A stretch of 64,000 nt of DNA from Carex sylvatica (Eukaryota; Streptophyta; Magnoliopsida; Poales; Cyperaceae): positions 1-64,000 of the forward strand of contig CAXKVR010000160.1 of assembly GCA_964058845.1 (NCBI GenBank), read 5' to 3'. The position numbers and the translations under genes were made by a program. Shown piece after piece: positions 24,738 to 36,806 of this stretch (position 1 is its first letter; each line of letters starts with the position of its first letter). The notes under the pieces are model-generated. The model searched no databases. It saw only the letters and a program-made list of their open reading frames with translations, and had not been told where the DNA came from.

Positions 24738-25924
24738 AGATAATGGATTATCGGCTCTGAATCCAGAATCCAGTTGATATCTGCATCCGAATTAAATGGA
24801 TCGGATAAGGATCCGGATAATTTTAGCAGTATAATCAATAGTATCGGATACGAATTGAAATATATTTGATAATATATAAACGGAATAGATATCCGATAGT
24901 ATCCGGATCCATAAATAAACACCCGCAACAAATTATCTGTTTATTAAGCTCACATCTCCGCTCCCGAGCCTCTTCAGCCCTACTTTTTTTTTTTGAGAAA
25001 GCTCTTCAGCCCTGCTTTGAATCTTCGCTTTCAATATTTACTTATAAACATGACTTCTTCCTTCCTAGTGGGGACTAAATTCAACCGTATGGTCCGGACA
25101 TCCTTTTGTGATTTACTTTTTGCAGACCACCCGTTCATTAATTTATTACAAAAGTTACTCTATTACGATTCAGAGTGGTCCCCACACAACGTGCTATTTT
25201 CTAATTTCTGCAATAGATAGCCACAGAATCAATATGTTTTATTAATTTATTAGAAAACGTGATTCAATCGAGTGGTTAGATTCAATCAAGCGCTATTTCC
25301 CTGGGTTTTGCATCGAACCACTCGTTCATTAAATATTACAAACTTACAAAGTACTCCATTCCACTGAATTCCTTTTTACATATTTTATATTTAATTGTTC
25401 ATTCGTTTATTTATTTGAATTTTTTATTTATTAATATTTATAATTTTATATCTTGAAGTGTATAACTCAACTATCCGACAGTTATTCGTTTCGTATTCGT
25501 ATCCGTGAACTATCCGTTTAAGACGGATTTAATTTTGAATTTTGATATTAGTTTACTATCTATGTCCATTTTGTATCCGCTCATTACCCGACGAATGCGG
25601 ATATGATATCAGCATTATCCGCTCCGTTTTCACCCCTAAATATCTTACATAGAAAAACTGCAAAAAAGAAATATTATTAGTAAATTATTAGTTGCGTAGA
25701 TTGTTGTTTGATAATATATGGTATTGTGATAGAATTGAGAATTATGTTATCTCAAAATTTTCACCAGTTCTACATTACATCATCATTTTAAAAGTTTTTT
25801 TTTTATTAGAAATAGACTCAGTGAAAGTAGATCTTGTTCATTTTATGAAAAAGAGTTTATATCGTAATAATAAAATTATAAATAATTTAATAAAGCAAAC
25901 AAAATTTAATATCACCTCTGAAGT
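24738..25924. other. Decayed repeat DNA with CGGAT-type motifs
   Basis: Two blocks (about 24740-24930 and 25480-25637) are dense in GGATCCGGATA and TATCCG motifs, like the hAT-type MITE at 15295-15830. The second ends in TTTTCACCCCTA, a typical terminus of that class. The interval may be one element later interrupted. No gene was recognised. Confidence 0.5.
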
Positions 25925-25936
25925 AAAATCATATTG

Positions 25937-28900
25937 GTTTTTTTTTTTTTTTTGAAAAATTGGATATATCCATCTGTTTCATTAGAAACTAATATTGGTT
26001 CTTACAAAGCAGAGCTATAACCTCTGCATTTAAACTACATCTGTCTTATTACTCTGGTATATATCAAACCAATAGTATATCATAGTAGAGTTCTAGCATC
26101 AGTTTGAAATATACTACAATAAAGCAAGCAAAACAACACAAAAGACCAAAAGTAGCAGAACATAACAGTGGTTACAAAACAGGCATATTAGCATACTAGG
26201 TAAAGCATTAGTGATCTGGTGAGGTAATGGATGAACTACAAGCATTGTGGTTTGTTCTTGAGCTGATTTCGGCCTCCAGAGCATCATATTCTGCCCTGTC
26301 CCTTAGGTAGTATGACAGGTCCGATCCCTCGAGTCCAAGAAAAGGTTCTACCTCTGAATCCCAGCTGAAGGTTTCCTCCTGAGAGGTATCGGTCCCCAAT
26401 AGGATTATAAGAGGACCTGCCTGGGACAGCTGAGTTACATCCATAGGTAGAATAAGAGTTAATTTAAGATAAGATTCATCAATATTAGCTTTACACTAGA
26501 ATGTGGTTATTGAAATATTTGGGCACCCAAGGAAGCTAAGATTAGTACTGGGCTACTATTAAAACATATCTTGTTGCGGCTTAACCAGATGATCCAGATG
26601 GTTGCTGCTCTAAATAATTCTATTAATAATTTATCTTTGAGGGGAATGCATACATCCAATAGCCACAAATCTGATATATAATTGCAATTAAAAACAAAAT
26701 TATTGTGTGAAGCAATTCAAGTCTAAATGACATAAATTATTGGGCATGTGACAAACAAGTGGTCTATGGTCTCAACTGAATTGCAAAATTGACATTTCAT
26801 ATCACCAGACCAACCTTTCTTGACTAAATTATCCTTAGTTAATATTTTACCTTCCTTAACCAACCACATAAATACTTTTATTTTGAGAGGGATCTTTGTT
26901 TTTCAAAGTGTGGTATATATCCTATCTTTCATCCCTCCATAGTCTAACCAAGTATACAATGAGTGAACAGAAAATTGGCCTGATGATTTCCATCTCCAGT
27001 ATATTTTGTCAGGTTAACTAGTGTCAGTATAAACAGATGAATAAGTAAAAAAAGACCTAAGATGGTTCCATTCCAGTAGATAAACCCCAGTTAGTTGTCT
27101 AGTAAAGAGAATATATACTGAGGTAGGTGTGATGGCATTATGAACTGAGATTAGAGGATCAAAACAGATTTGGAATAGGTTTGGGTATTTACAGTAAATG
27201 GAGCACTCTCCTGACCATCTATCTAACCAAAATGATGTGTCAATGCCATTTCCTGCTATTTTATTTATTCCTAAGTCTGCAATGTGTCTAATGGAAATTA
27301 TTCCATACCAAAAAGAGGAGCTGTGAGAGATATTTAATCCTGAAGAACTGTATTTGTCTATGAGTATATCTTTTCATTTTTCAGAAGTGGTTAGGTCTTT
27401 AAATCTATACCACCAATTGGCAAATAGGGAAATGTTCATTCTTTCTAAATTGATAATACTTAGGCCACCTTGAGATTTACTGAGGCATACTTGGTCCCAC
27501 TTCACTAGATGGTATTTTTTTCTTGAGGTTGGGGATAAACCAGACCATAAGAATCTTTTCCTTATTCTATCTATTGTATTCCTAACTTTAATTGGAATTT
27601 TGTATAGTGAGAGCCAATGTATGGATATTGCAGATAATACAGAGTTTAATAATGTGACTTTACCTTCTATGGATAAGAGTGATCATTTTCAAGATTGTAA
27701 CCTATTATCAATTTTTGTGATCAAGGGTTGCCAGTCAGAATAATTAAGTTTTTTCCAGTGTAGAGGTATTCCTAAGTAAGTAATGGGCAGGGAGGACAGT
27801 TGGCAGCCTAGTTGGTTGGACAGATGGACTGCTAAGTCATGAGATATGTTGAGTGGCACTAGAGCACTCTTATGAAAATTAATTGTTAACCATAAGAGTG
27901 CTTCAAAATCTATTAACAGGAATTTTAAGTGTTCTACCATCTTGGGGTTGGCTTCGAAGAAAATTAATGTGTCATCTGCAAAATGGAGGTTGAGGACTTT
28001 AGGGGCATTATTAAAAGAACCTAATCCAGAGAGCAAGCCTGCTGATTGTGTTTTTCCTAATATTTTGTTAAGATTGTCTGCACATAGATCAAGAAGAAGT
28101 GGTGATAATGGGTCCCCTTGTCTAAGGCCTTTTTTACAAGGAAAATAAGGACTTGGAGAACTATTGAAAGAGATGCTAGTTCTACTACTATCTAAAATAT
28201 CATTGATCCAATTAATAAAGAGAGGACTAAATCCTCTGGCACTAAGTACTTCAAGTAAGAAGTCTCAATTTACATTGTTGAAGGCTTTCTCAAAGTCTAA
28301 TTTGAGTAAGACGCCTTTTTGTTTACTAATTCTAACCCTGTGGATGACTTCATGAGCACACACTATATTGTCACCTATAAGTCTGCTCTTGATGAAGGCA
28401 GCTTGAGAATCATCTATTAAGGGATCAATTACTTTGGATAGTCTATTTGTTAAGAGTTTAGTGATGATTTTGAAGCTACAATTGATTAAGCTAATAGGCC
28501 TAAAATTCTTAATGTTGGATGTTTCTGCCTTTTTTGGGATCAAGCAAATTGAGGCCATATTAAGTTTGGAATTGTCTAAGGTCCTATTATAGAATGATTG
28601 TAAAAGTAAGAGCAGGTCGTCTTTTACTAAATTCCAGTATGTTTGGTAAAGTAAAAATAACATCCCATCTGGGCCTGGAGCTTTGGATGAGTTACATGAG
28701 AAAACAGTACTTTTAATCTCCTCTAATGTGAAGGGATGATCAAGAAGTGATGTTTAGAGTGTTGTTAATTGTTTATCCGGTTTCCATAGGTTAGGTTGAA
28801 TAGAAAGGAATTTAGTACTAGCAGTTCCTAGTAAATTTTTGAAAAAAGAAGAAATATGGTTTTGAATGACTAGTGGATCATATTAATAACCCCATCAATT

Positions 28901-29898
28901 TCTAAGGACAGGATAGTATTTTTCTGTTTTCTAATGGTAGAGGTTAGGTGAAAGAATTTTGTGTTCAAGTCTTCTTCTAAGAACCATTTGAGTCTAGCCC
29001 TTTGTTGCCAATGAGATTCCTCATCCTGATAAATTTTATATAGTGAGGTTTGGCAATCCTTCAAGTTATTAAAGTCTATATCTGTTAATGAGTTGGAATC
29101 TTGTAAGCTTTCATAGTATTCTATTTGTTCTAAGAGGTGTTGTTTTTTTCTTTTAATATCTCCCTGGATGTTTGCATTCCATCCTCTGAATTTTTTCCTC
29201 AAAAATTGTAATTTGAATTTTCAGTCATTCCCCAGATCATAGCCTAACTGGAAGGATTGCCACCATGTGGCTAGAAGTTCAGAGAACCCTTCCTGGGTAA
29301 TCCAAGATTTTTCAAACCGAATTATTTTTCTAGAGATGGTGGATATTGAATCTGTATGCAAGATAATAGGGTTGTGGTCTAAGTAAATTCTAGGTAAAGA
29401 TGTTACAACTGTGTTAGGAAATTGAGAGAACCAGTCAGTAGTACACAGATATCTATCTAGTAAAGCCTTTGAAATAGATGAGATGGATCTAGACCAGGTG
29501 AATTTTTTTATCAATAAGGGTTAGTTCAATTAAATTATGGCTAGAGATAAAGTCATTAAATCTATTGCTAAGGATATAATTATAGGAAGGACCCTGTTTC
29601 TCGGTTCTATTTCTAATAAAATTAAAGTCTCAAAATAGCAGCCAAGCTGGAGGGCCTAAAGATGGTATGGAACTAAGTTCAGTTAGAAAAGATCTTCTTT
29701 GGATAGCTAGAACAGGACCATACACTACTGTAATAAGATATTCAAAGTTGGCTGATTTCAATTTAATATGAGCTGTGATAGAGTAATCCTGGGACCATGT
29801 ATTTAGGATCCAAAATTTGAAATCATTTATACCTAATAAAATACCTCCTGAGGCACTTAAAGAATATTTAGAAATCCAATAAGATATGTGTGAGCTAA
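25937..29898 (-). mobile_element. L1-type LINE, 5'-truncated, antisense
   Basis: A 12-bp target duplication AAAATCATATTG (25925-25936 and 29899-29910) flanks the element. Its poly(A) tail appears as a poly-T run at about 25938-25953 on the plus strand. Inside, minus-strand pieces follow L1 ORF2 order: endonuclease (about 29890-29220), linker, reverse transcriptase, and a C-terminal zf-RVT region. There is no ORF1 and the endonuclease start is missing, so the copy is 5'-truncated, as is usual for LINEs. Confidence 0.95.
26208..29860 (-). pseudogene. LINE ORF2 (endonuclease / reverse transcriptase), broken
   Basis: Endonuclease remnants include DFNFIRNRTEKQG near 29610, next to an internal stop, and the C-terminal LDHNPIIL (about 29370). 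The reverse transcriptase has NFRPISLINCSFKIITKLL (about 28500), LLKLDFEKAFNNVN (about 28280) and the active-site segment HFADDTLIF (about 27970). The zf-RVT region has GDMKCQFCNSVETIDHLF (about 26800). A last open piece, 26444-26208, encodes an acidic C-terminal tail. Multiple stops and frame changes separate the pieces, so no functional enzyme is expected. Confidence 0.92.
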
Positions 29899-29910
29899 AA
29901 AATCATATTG

Positions 29911-31483
29911 ATTCTAATTCTACATCTTTTGTATGATGTCTTCTTAAAGTGAACTCTCGTAATATTCTACCTTACAATATTACGGAGAATGATGCCTTCT
30001 AAAGTAAAGAAACTTACGGTTATAAGGTAACAAAATTCATCCATTTTTATTATTTAGTTCATAATTCCCTTTAGCAATGATTCAAATCAGTGTTGTAAAT
30101 AACGGTATGTGGTTGTCAGACGGACGAGTATTGTCAAGCAATTAATCAGTATGCGATTGATTAATCAGAATTATGTGGACGATAAATTACTTGTGTTCAT
30201 TAAAATTATATGTATATATTCTTAATTTATTTAACTCATCAAACTTACCAATACTACTCTTATTTAATATATGATATAAAAAAACTGGGTTTATCATACA
30301 CGAAAGTATAATAACATATTAACACGCGGAAACATAGCCAAGTGAAATCAAGACGTATGCACTTATTCACCTCCGATTAATTAATTTTTGAAAAATATAA
30401 TTCTATTAATATTTTTTTTCTGAAAAACATTATGAAAATATACATAAACTTCGAAAATTTATAATTTCCTCACTGCTAATTTTTCTTCTTCTAAAGATAT
30501 ACTATTATATGTTCTTCTAAAAATACACTTTCAAGGGATCAAATAAGAGCTGATGGATGTCTCTGCTTAGTTTTCTGTTTTTGGTGTTTTCTAACTGTTT
30601 TGTTTTGTATGTTACCCTCTATTATTAGGTGATTATTGATTTTGATGTATTTAGTGTTTTGCATTTATGTATAGTTTTATTTATTTATTAAATTTCTGCT
30701 TTATTTTTGGTATTAAGTTAAGTTTGTACATACTTTTATATTGCTAAATCAGCAGGATTTCTTTAAATTATGGACTTATAATTGTTGTTTTTTTTTAATT
30801 ACTATTATTTTAATTTTACGGATTATTAAAATTTATTTGGCTATAATTTTTTTTTATATATTTGTATAAATTTATTACTTATAGAAAATTATTTCATATA
30901 TCGTTATATTAATTTTATGCGGTTTGCTCAATTTTCACATCTTACTTTGTTATTGAGGATATAAAAAAATATTATAAATAATTTACAAGGTTAAATTAGT
31001 CATTAAGCGAAAGAAGTCTCCCGCCCAAATAAGGAATGCTATCTTTTGTAGAGTTTTTTGTGTGGAGCTGTGAGAAGCTTTTAATCTGGTCTATTTATTT
31101 TGATCAGACGGACTATATCAGATTTCAAAAAAATAGTCTCTCTGTTCTAGTCTGTCCAATCGAAAACGAACATATTAGATAAAAAAAACCTCACGGCTCT
31201 GTACGGAAAAACTACGCAGAGGATAATCTCCGGCCCAAACACTCCCTTCCTTCCAGTAACCTCTACATTAACGCACCGTTTGAGGTAATTCATTTCAGCC
31301 ATGTGATCTAATTTCGGACCAATCCGGCTCACGCCTATAACGAAACGGGCCCTTTAGTATTAAAATCGAACGGTCCATGTCGTAACTCAAACGGTGCGAT
31401 AATGCAGAGGATACGAATTCATCTTTCCAAACCAATTTATTTATTTCTGTCGTTCCTCAAATTTGAGAGCATTGCTTCTGTTC
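29911..31483. other. Intergenic DNA upstream of the DUF6598-like gene
   Basis: No coding region was recognised. It includes the end of an hAT-type element at 30088 and, just before the next gene, a terminus ATGCAGAGGATACGAATTC (about 31402-31420). That terminus belongs to the small MITE family seen at 8350 and 15066. Confidence 0.5.
30088..30290. mobile_element. Terminal part of an hAT-like element (same family as 54490-55246)
   Basis: It begins CAGTGTTGTAAATAACGGTA and continues with ATTAATCAG motifs. Over roughly 200 bp it matches the reverse complement of the right end of the element at 54490-55246. The opposite terminus was not found, so the end coordinate is approximate. Confidence 0.6.
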
Positions 31484-34179
31484 ATGGCGGCGGCGAAGAA
31501 GAAAATCTCACCGACATCTAACGACGACTCTTCTTCCGAGTCCGAGTCCGAGTCCGAGTCCCATCCGTATCCGCCGACAAAAACCCTCAACGATCCCGAG
31601 AAACCCTCCGAGCAATGTTATAAAGAAGAAGACAAGCAGAATAAGAAGGCAAAGTCACATTTTCTGAATTTCACCAACTTTAGTAATCTTAATAATTTAC
31701 TTATACTAAGAAGACCAAAAACATTTGTCTTTTATTGTTTCCTATTTGATTTATAGGAATCGAAAGGGGTCCAAGTCAAGTCAAGCCAGAAACTGAAATC
31801 TGAAAAAAAAAAAAAAAGTGGACATGAACTGGTATACACCGAGGTATTGCATTTGTGGCAATACTAACTCTTAGAAATTCAGAACTGAAATGATTTCTAT
31901 GAGAAATTCCATATTATTGATGTCCTTTATATTGTTGCTCTAGATAGCAGATAGGGATTAGTTATTTAATGGCCTGTGTCTAGTAATCAAATGAGAATCA
32001 AAATTAATCTTTTATATATAATATATATACCAGAACCAGACTTTAGTTTTGGTAACACAACTGAGTACAAGAGCTCAATTTCAACTTGTCCCCCTCAAAA
32101 TAGGTTCATATTTGCTGTTTTCAAGCCAGCTATAGCAGTTGCGTCATTGCACAGTATCTGTTTCACAAAGCAACCTAAAGAATGGGTTTAAAACAGAAAC
32201 ATCTATTTAGTACCACCACCCCTAGTAGGTATTTAAGCTGCTTGCGTCATTGCATAGGCAAGCATGCTAGTAAAAACACAAAAGCCTCTTTGTCATACTG
32301 CCCTTTAGATTGACAAGTTTGTTTAAGAGTTTACATCAATGTGTTTATTTTATTTTTGTTGCCCTTGCTGATAAAAACAAGTCACTGGAGGAGAGACAGG
32401 ATACACACTTGAGTAAGAGTAAAGAAATGAAGAAAAAACATCAGGAGAGGAGTTCCCGAAAGGCATTCCATGTAGGTCTACGTCTTTGTCTTTTTAGGAG
32501 GGGTTTTTGGAAATTTTATCTGCAATCTCGAAGGAGGCAAAGCATTCGGGTCTCTGTACCTGCTAATAACAAGTACCTAGAGAAAGACAGCCAGAGATCC
32601 AGCAGTAAACAGGACAAAATGGATAAGAACTACTATGCCAAGAGGGTTGTTATGACGATAGCAGGGGAGGATAGCTTTGAGGTACATAATTAGATTACTC
32701 TATTGGAATTTAGGATATTCAGAACTGAAATGACATCTCTGTGAAATTCCTGATTATTGTTGTCCTTTACATTATTGGTCTAGATAGCTTCTGATTTGGA
32801 ATTAATTTTATGACCTGTGTCTAGTAATCAAATGAGAACTGAAATTGATCTTTATATACTAGAATCTGTTTCACAAAGCAACCTAAATAATGGGATTAAC
32901 ACAAAAAACATCTATTTAGTACCACCATCCCTAGTAGGTATTTAAGCTGCTTGCCTGTTTAGGAACCATGTTCTCATTCAATGCAAAAAGGGTCTCGTTT
33001 ACTTTGCATAGGCAAGCATACTAGTAGACAAAGGCCTTTTTGGCAGTACATACTGCCCTTTAGATTGACAAATTTGTTTAACGGTTTGCATTAATGCGTT
33101 TATTTTGTGACCTTTCAATCCTTTCATGATGCAGTTTTAACAGTGTTGGTTCTCTTCTTCATTATATCTGTAGGATTATTCTGGGGGAGTAGATACACAG
33201 CCATCATGGAGACCTCCAATGCCTATAGAAGATGGCATTTGGAAACCAATTCATGTGAAGACAAATGGCGAAGGGAGGGAGAGACTCTGGGATTCAGATG
33301 TTTTGATAGAGGTTTATGACGTGAAAGTGGACCTATGCGGGAAGGCGTCTAGCAATATCCATGGTACGATCATCATGGACTGCACTATGTACCTTATATA
33401 CCTCTTCAATCGGGACAAAGAAAGTGCACTGATGATTCACAAAAAGGTAAACGGTACACTATTAATATCCTATCACATAACCCCACCACCACCCCCTTCT
33501 CTCACTCTCTCTCAACATTTATTTCTTTTCATTCTTCTAGGGTTCTTTGCCGTTAAACAGTCCTGATATAGCCCCTTTGGCTTATGAACGAATCATGACC
33601 TTTCTCGACCTCAACTTAGATGACGACTTACTATGTAGAGGTGTTGTGACATTTAATCCTATTCACCATCCCGTGAACAAGTGGTTGTGTTACGAGTATA
33701 AAGAAGGGAATTGTTCCGTGCACGTGACCTTGTCTGTGATGGAAAGTGCTTGGCTTGCTGAGCTTGATGTGAAGCTAATCAAGACTACTGAAGAGGAAAC
33801 AATAGTAGATTTTAGAATTCATGGTGATATTATCACTTACATCAACAATATGCCCTACCTAAGAGACTTCATTTTCAGCAAGAAGATCGATGATTGCTCC
33901 ACTATCAAGCCTCTGGAGTCCATACCCTTGTCAAGATCTTTGTTTTGTTGCCGTCATGGCTCATCCGTCGTTGTTAAGGTTGATCTTTGGAATTCTGACA
34001 CCAATGAACCCTTTGTACGTGGTGCATTGCTTTTCTCGCCGGAGTATTATGGCGACTCTGATGTGGGGAAACTAAGCAGTCAGTATGGTGAGATTCAAAT
34101 AAAAGTTAATTGGTCCACACATTTGAAACATCCAAAAACCCGTGAAGCCATTAACTTTCCCTTGCTTACAGACATGTGA
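31484..34179 (+). CDS. DUF6598 (JIP60 C-terminal type) domain protein, five exons, about 487 aa
   Basis: Predicted exons are 31484-31648, 31757-31843, 32382-32681, 33174-33446 and 33541-34179, all phase 0. Intron 1 uses a GC donor (AAG|GCAAAG), because no GT site keeps the frame open. Residues 17-28 are a Ser-Glu repeat. Exons 2 and 3 are Lys/Arg/Ser-rich and low-complexity. Exons 4 and 5 (about residues 185-487) form the conserved part: VLIEVYDVKVDLCGKASSN, a GTIIMDC strand, SVMESAWLAELDVKL, and a final GEIQIKVNWS strand. This pattern resembles DUF6598, found in jasmonate-induced 60-kDa proteins and many plant orphans. Its biochemical role is unknown to me. Introns 2 and 3 are duplicates of each other. 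The family call is by eye and the N-terminal model is less certain than the C-terminal one. Confidence 0.72.
31649..31756 (+). other. Putative GC-AG intron (intron 1 of the DUF6598-like gene)
   Basis: The donor is AAG|GCAAAG and the acceptor TTATAG|GAA. Reading through meets a stop at the acceptor. The only GT nearby (AAA|GTCACA) puts the next exon in a frame with an early stop. GC-AG introns are a minor but normal class in plants. Confidence 0.55.
31871..33108 (+). repeat. Direct duplication making introns 2 and 3 of the DUF6598-like gene paralogous
   Basis: Copy 1 is about 31871-32351 and copy 2 about 32711-33108. Shared blocks include TTCAGAACTGAAATGA, TGTGTCTAGTAATCAAATGA, AACATCTATTTAGTACCACC and CTGCCCTTTAGATTGACAA. 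Each copy has private insertions or deletions. The duplication brackets exon 3. Confidence 0.9.
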
Positions 34180-34747
34180 TTGAGTTAATTGGTGGTTCCA
34201 ATGTCAACCTCTCCTCCAAACTAAAGAAACATGACTGACTTCTTTGTAATGTGCGTATGTCTAATTTGGTTGTTTGTCTATCTATATTAGATAAGCACAA
34301 GTTGCTATATATATTTTTGATAGTTGTGATCTTAAGACTTTTGATATACGCATGGAAATTCGAAAGCCAAGCGATCAATATTTAGTGAAATTCAACAAAT
34401 AATTGTTAAAATAAAGTCTACGACTTTAGCTAAAAAACCAAACAATAATTTCTAGCGAATTATCAAATTATAATTTCTTGTTTTACTTCACTGATTAGTT
34501 TGCAGGAGCAATGACTATTAGTTCCATACTAATTTTTGGAATACAGCACCAGGATCAGGATTAGGATTATGCTTTCCTACTAGGTCCCATCTTAGCTGTA
34601 TTATTTACCTTTTGAACTCGTAAATTTTCATAATTAATTTATTGCATTAATTAATTAATTTTCAATATTATTTTATAATCTATCAAACTTATCGTATATA
34701 CACCGTTAACAATTTCCTTCCACATGATTTTTTTAGATTCGATTGAA
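34180..34747. other. 3' UTR of the DUF6598-like gene and intergenic DNA
   Basis: The sequence is AT-rich and has no recognisable gene. A poly(A) site is expected in the first 200-300 bp but none is certain by eye. Confidence 0.45.
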
Positions 34748-34756
34748 CTCGATATG

Positions 34757-35650
34757 GATTTTTTTTTTTTAAATAGAATTAGTTTTAAAGGTTTTACTGG
34801 AAACAGCTCTGCTCTGATCAAAGTTTCAAAAATAGCCTCCACCGATCCTTCCAAAATTTTTGCAATCCTTCCAAAATTTTCTGTTCTCATCATGGAATTT
34901 GCACAAATCATTTTGATACTTGAAACCGTAATGAGCAAATTAATATATAATGCTAAACCCATCCCAGATGCCCTAATTACGATAGATAGCTTACTTTCTA
35001 ACCTTCTGCGAGAATTCATGGGTAACAGTAGAGCTCGTTTTTAGTTGGTCTCTCTCGCTTGAAGTATAAACCTTTAAGCTTGCTTGTGTTGAAAATTTCA
35101 GCATATATGAGAATTACATAATTTGATTCCATAGTAAGTTTCTCTTTGATTGATATGGTGTGATTCATTTTTAATTTTGGATACAAGCTGAACAATAACT
35201 TCGAGTAAAAAGAATGAAGGAGAAAGAGAACCATGGAGAGAAGAATTCTTGAGGATTTAGAATCAGGGAGGGAAGGATTTTTGGGGTTCAATTTTTCTCA
35301 AAGTAGGAAAGATCTATAGGTGTTATTTTTCTCATGGAAGGAACATTTTTTTTTATTAGTTCTTTTATTAATTAGGGTCAAAATTGGTATTTGAAATGAA
35401 AATTTTTAAACCAAGCCTCCACCGATCCCTAGGATCGGTGGAGCAAAATTCGAGATTTTCTGTGGCGTGGGATCAGCGCGTGTGGCAGAGGCTAAAAAAA
35501 AGCTACACCGATCCCTAGGATCGGTGTAGGGATGATCATTTTTGCTCCACCGATTCTACGGATCGGTGGAGACTATATTTGAAACTTTGATCAGAGCAGA
35601 GCTGTTTCCAGTAAAATTCTTAATACTAATTCTATTTTAAAAAAAAAATC
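34757..35650. mobile_element. Non-autonomous MULE-type element with about 95-bp TIRs and internal hairpins
   Basis: A perfect 9-bp duplication CTCGATATG (34748-34756 and 35651-35659) flanks the element. The TIRs begin GATTTTTTTTTT and share GGAAACAGCTCTGCTCTGAT and the AGCCTCCACCGATCC-type inner edge. No transposase is present. Three near-perfect 27-nt palindromes lie just inside the right TIR. Confidence 0.9.
35417..35571. repeat. Three 27-nt hairpins (CTCCACCGATCC stems) in the MULE-type element
   Basis: Palindromes lie at 35417-35443, 35503-35529 and 35545-35571, each with 12-bp arms and a 3-nt centre. Copies 1 and 3 have outer arms CTCCACC/GGTGGAG. Copy 2 has CTACACC/GGTGTAG, changing both sides of one pair. 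A half-site CTCCACCGATCC is at 34837-34848. Confidence 0.92.
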
Positions 35651-35659
35651 CTCGATATG

Positions 35660-35989
35660 TCTAGGAAAGTTGTTTAATTTTGTACGGCTTTAAAGTGATA
35701 TAATTCGTCTCTATTAAATTGTAATTTGTATCTCTCTTATTCGTAATTAAGTTTCTAGTTTTAATTTTAATTGTAATTTGTATCTCTCTTTTTCGGTATG
35801 TCTAGGAAACTTGTTTAATTTTAATTGATGTAGGGTCAATCCGGTCGGAGTTCGAATGCACGGCACCTTTAATATTGAGCAGATCGAACGGTCCGGATCC
35901 TAACTCAAAATTTGAGTTACTTTAGGAAATCGGAATTCAGACCGGAAGAGAAGAGATGAATGGTTGGACTTGGTGGACCTTCTAGAAAG
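35660..35989. other. Intergenic DNA with a MITE terminus
   Basis: Around 35885-35936 is a terminus-like segment (CTAACTCAAAATTTGAGTTA and a terminal GAATTC) resembling sequences at 54150 and 54340. The partner end was not found. Confidence 0.4.
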
Positions 35990-36177
35990 TACATATCCTC
36001 TGAGATATCTCAACTTTTGCGTGACTGACGTGTAAGGTGCTTCGGTGCCTGTTCGTATTCGGAGATAGCGCGGAGGCAATATTATTTGTGCTCTGATTTG
36101 TGCAGAACGTATTGAACGGTTGAGATTTTCCAGAAAATAACACTCACTGTTTGAGACATCTCAGAGGATGCGAATTC
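35990..36177. mobile_element. 188-bp MITE, CTCTGAGATATCTCAA family
   Basis: The ends TACATATCCTCTGAGATATC and, on the minus strand, GAATTCGCATCCTCTGAGAT are inverted. An 8-bp duplication CTAGAAAG (35982-35989 and 36178-36185) flanks the element. A second copy is at 53872-54047. Confidence 0.88.
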
Positions 36178-36253
36178 CTAGAAAGGAGAGTAGAAACGAA
36201 CGGTCAAATTTGGTCACTTCCAGATTATTTGAGGCAATTTGTGTATACAAGAC

Positions 36254-36806
36254 TAGAGGGGTCAACGGGTACGATAACAGTTCAGAACTTTAGATAGAAC
36301 ATTTTCATAATTGTACGTTATAGATTGTTATTCTGTATTTTATTCTCATCTACTACGAATCATTTTAAATGTACTTTACTTTTATCTGTTATGTCTTTTA
36401 GATAATAAAACGATAGTCGATAAATTGATAGCAATATATTAATTATTTTTATTATTTACTAAATAAACATTAAAACATATTCATTTCACATATATATATA
36501 TACGTGTTTGGAAGGTTCAAATTTATTAAGATTTGTTAGATTTTATTTACATGTTTAAATAGTTAATTAAGTGTAACACAACTACAATGAGATAGTTGGA
36601 GAATATATGAATATTTATTGCTCATTAATATATATAATATATATATATTTTTTTTATAAATTACCCGATTGAATAACAGGTACGAAATAGATTTTATTTG
36701 TACCCATACCTGATAAGTTTACAAAAAAAAATTCTTACCCGTACCCGTTTTATCAAATATGTAATGGGTCAGATAAACGGATAAAAGGTTGCCATTGGCA
36801 CCCTTA
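36254..36806. mobile_element. hAT-type MITE with ACGGGTA motifs
   Basis: The ends are TAGAGGGGTCAACGGG and GCCATTGGCACCCTTA, and an 8-bp duplication TACAAGAC (36246-36253 and 36807-36814) flanks them. The interior ends reiterate ACCCGTACC/GGGTACG. The layout matches the elements at 2909 and 15295. Confidence 0.82.

Noticed and set aside
32473..32498. 26-nt GT...AG segment in exon 3 of the DUF6598-like gene that could be a micro-intron
   Set aside because: It is far shorter than plant introns, and removing it leads to a stop after about 22 codons.
34724..35044. 106-codon frame overlapping the MULE-type element
   Set aside because: It runs through the TIR and poly-T tract, has an equally long antisense frame, and shows no known domain.
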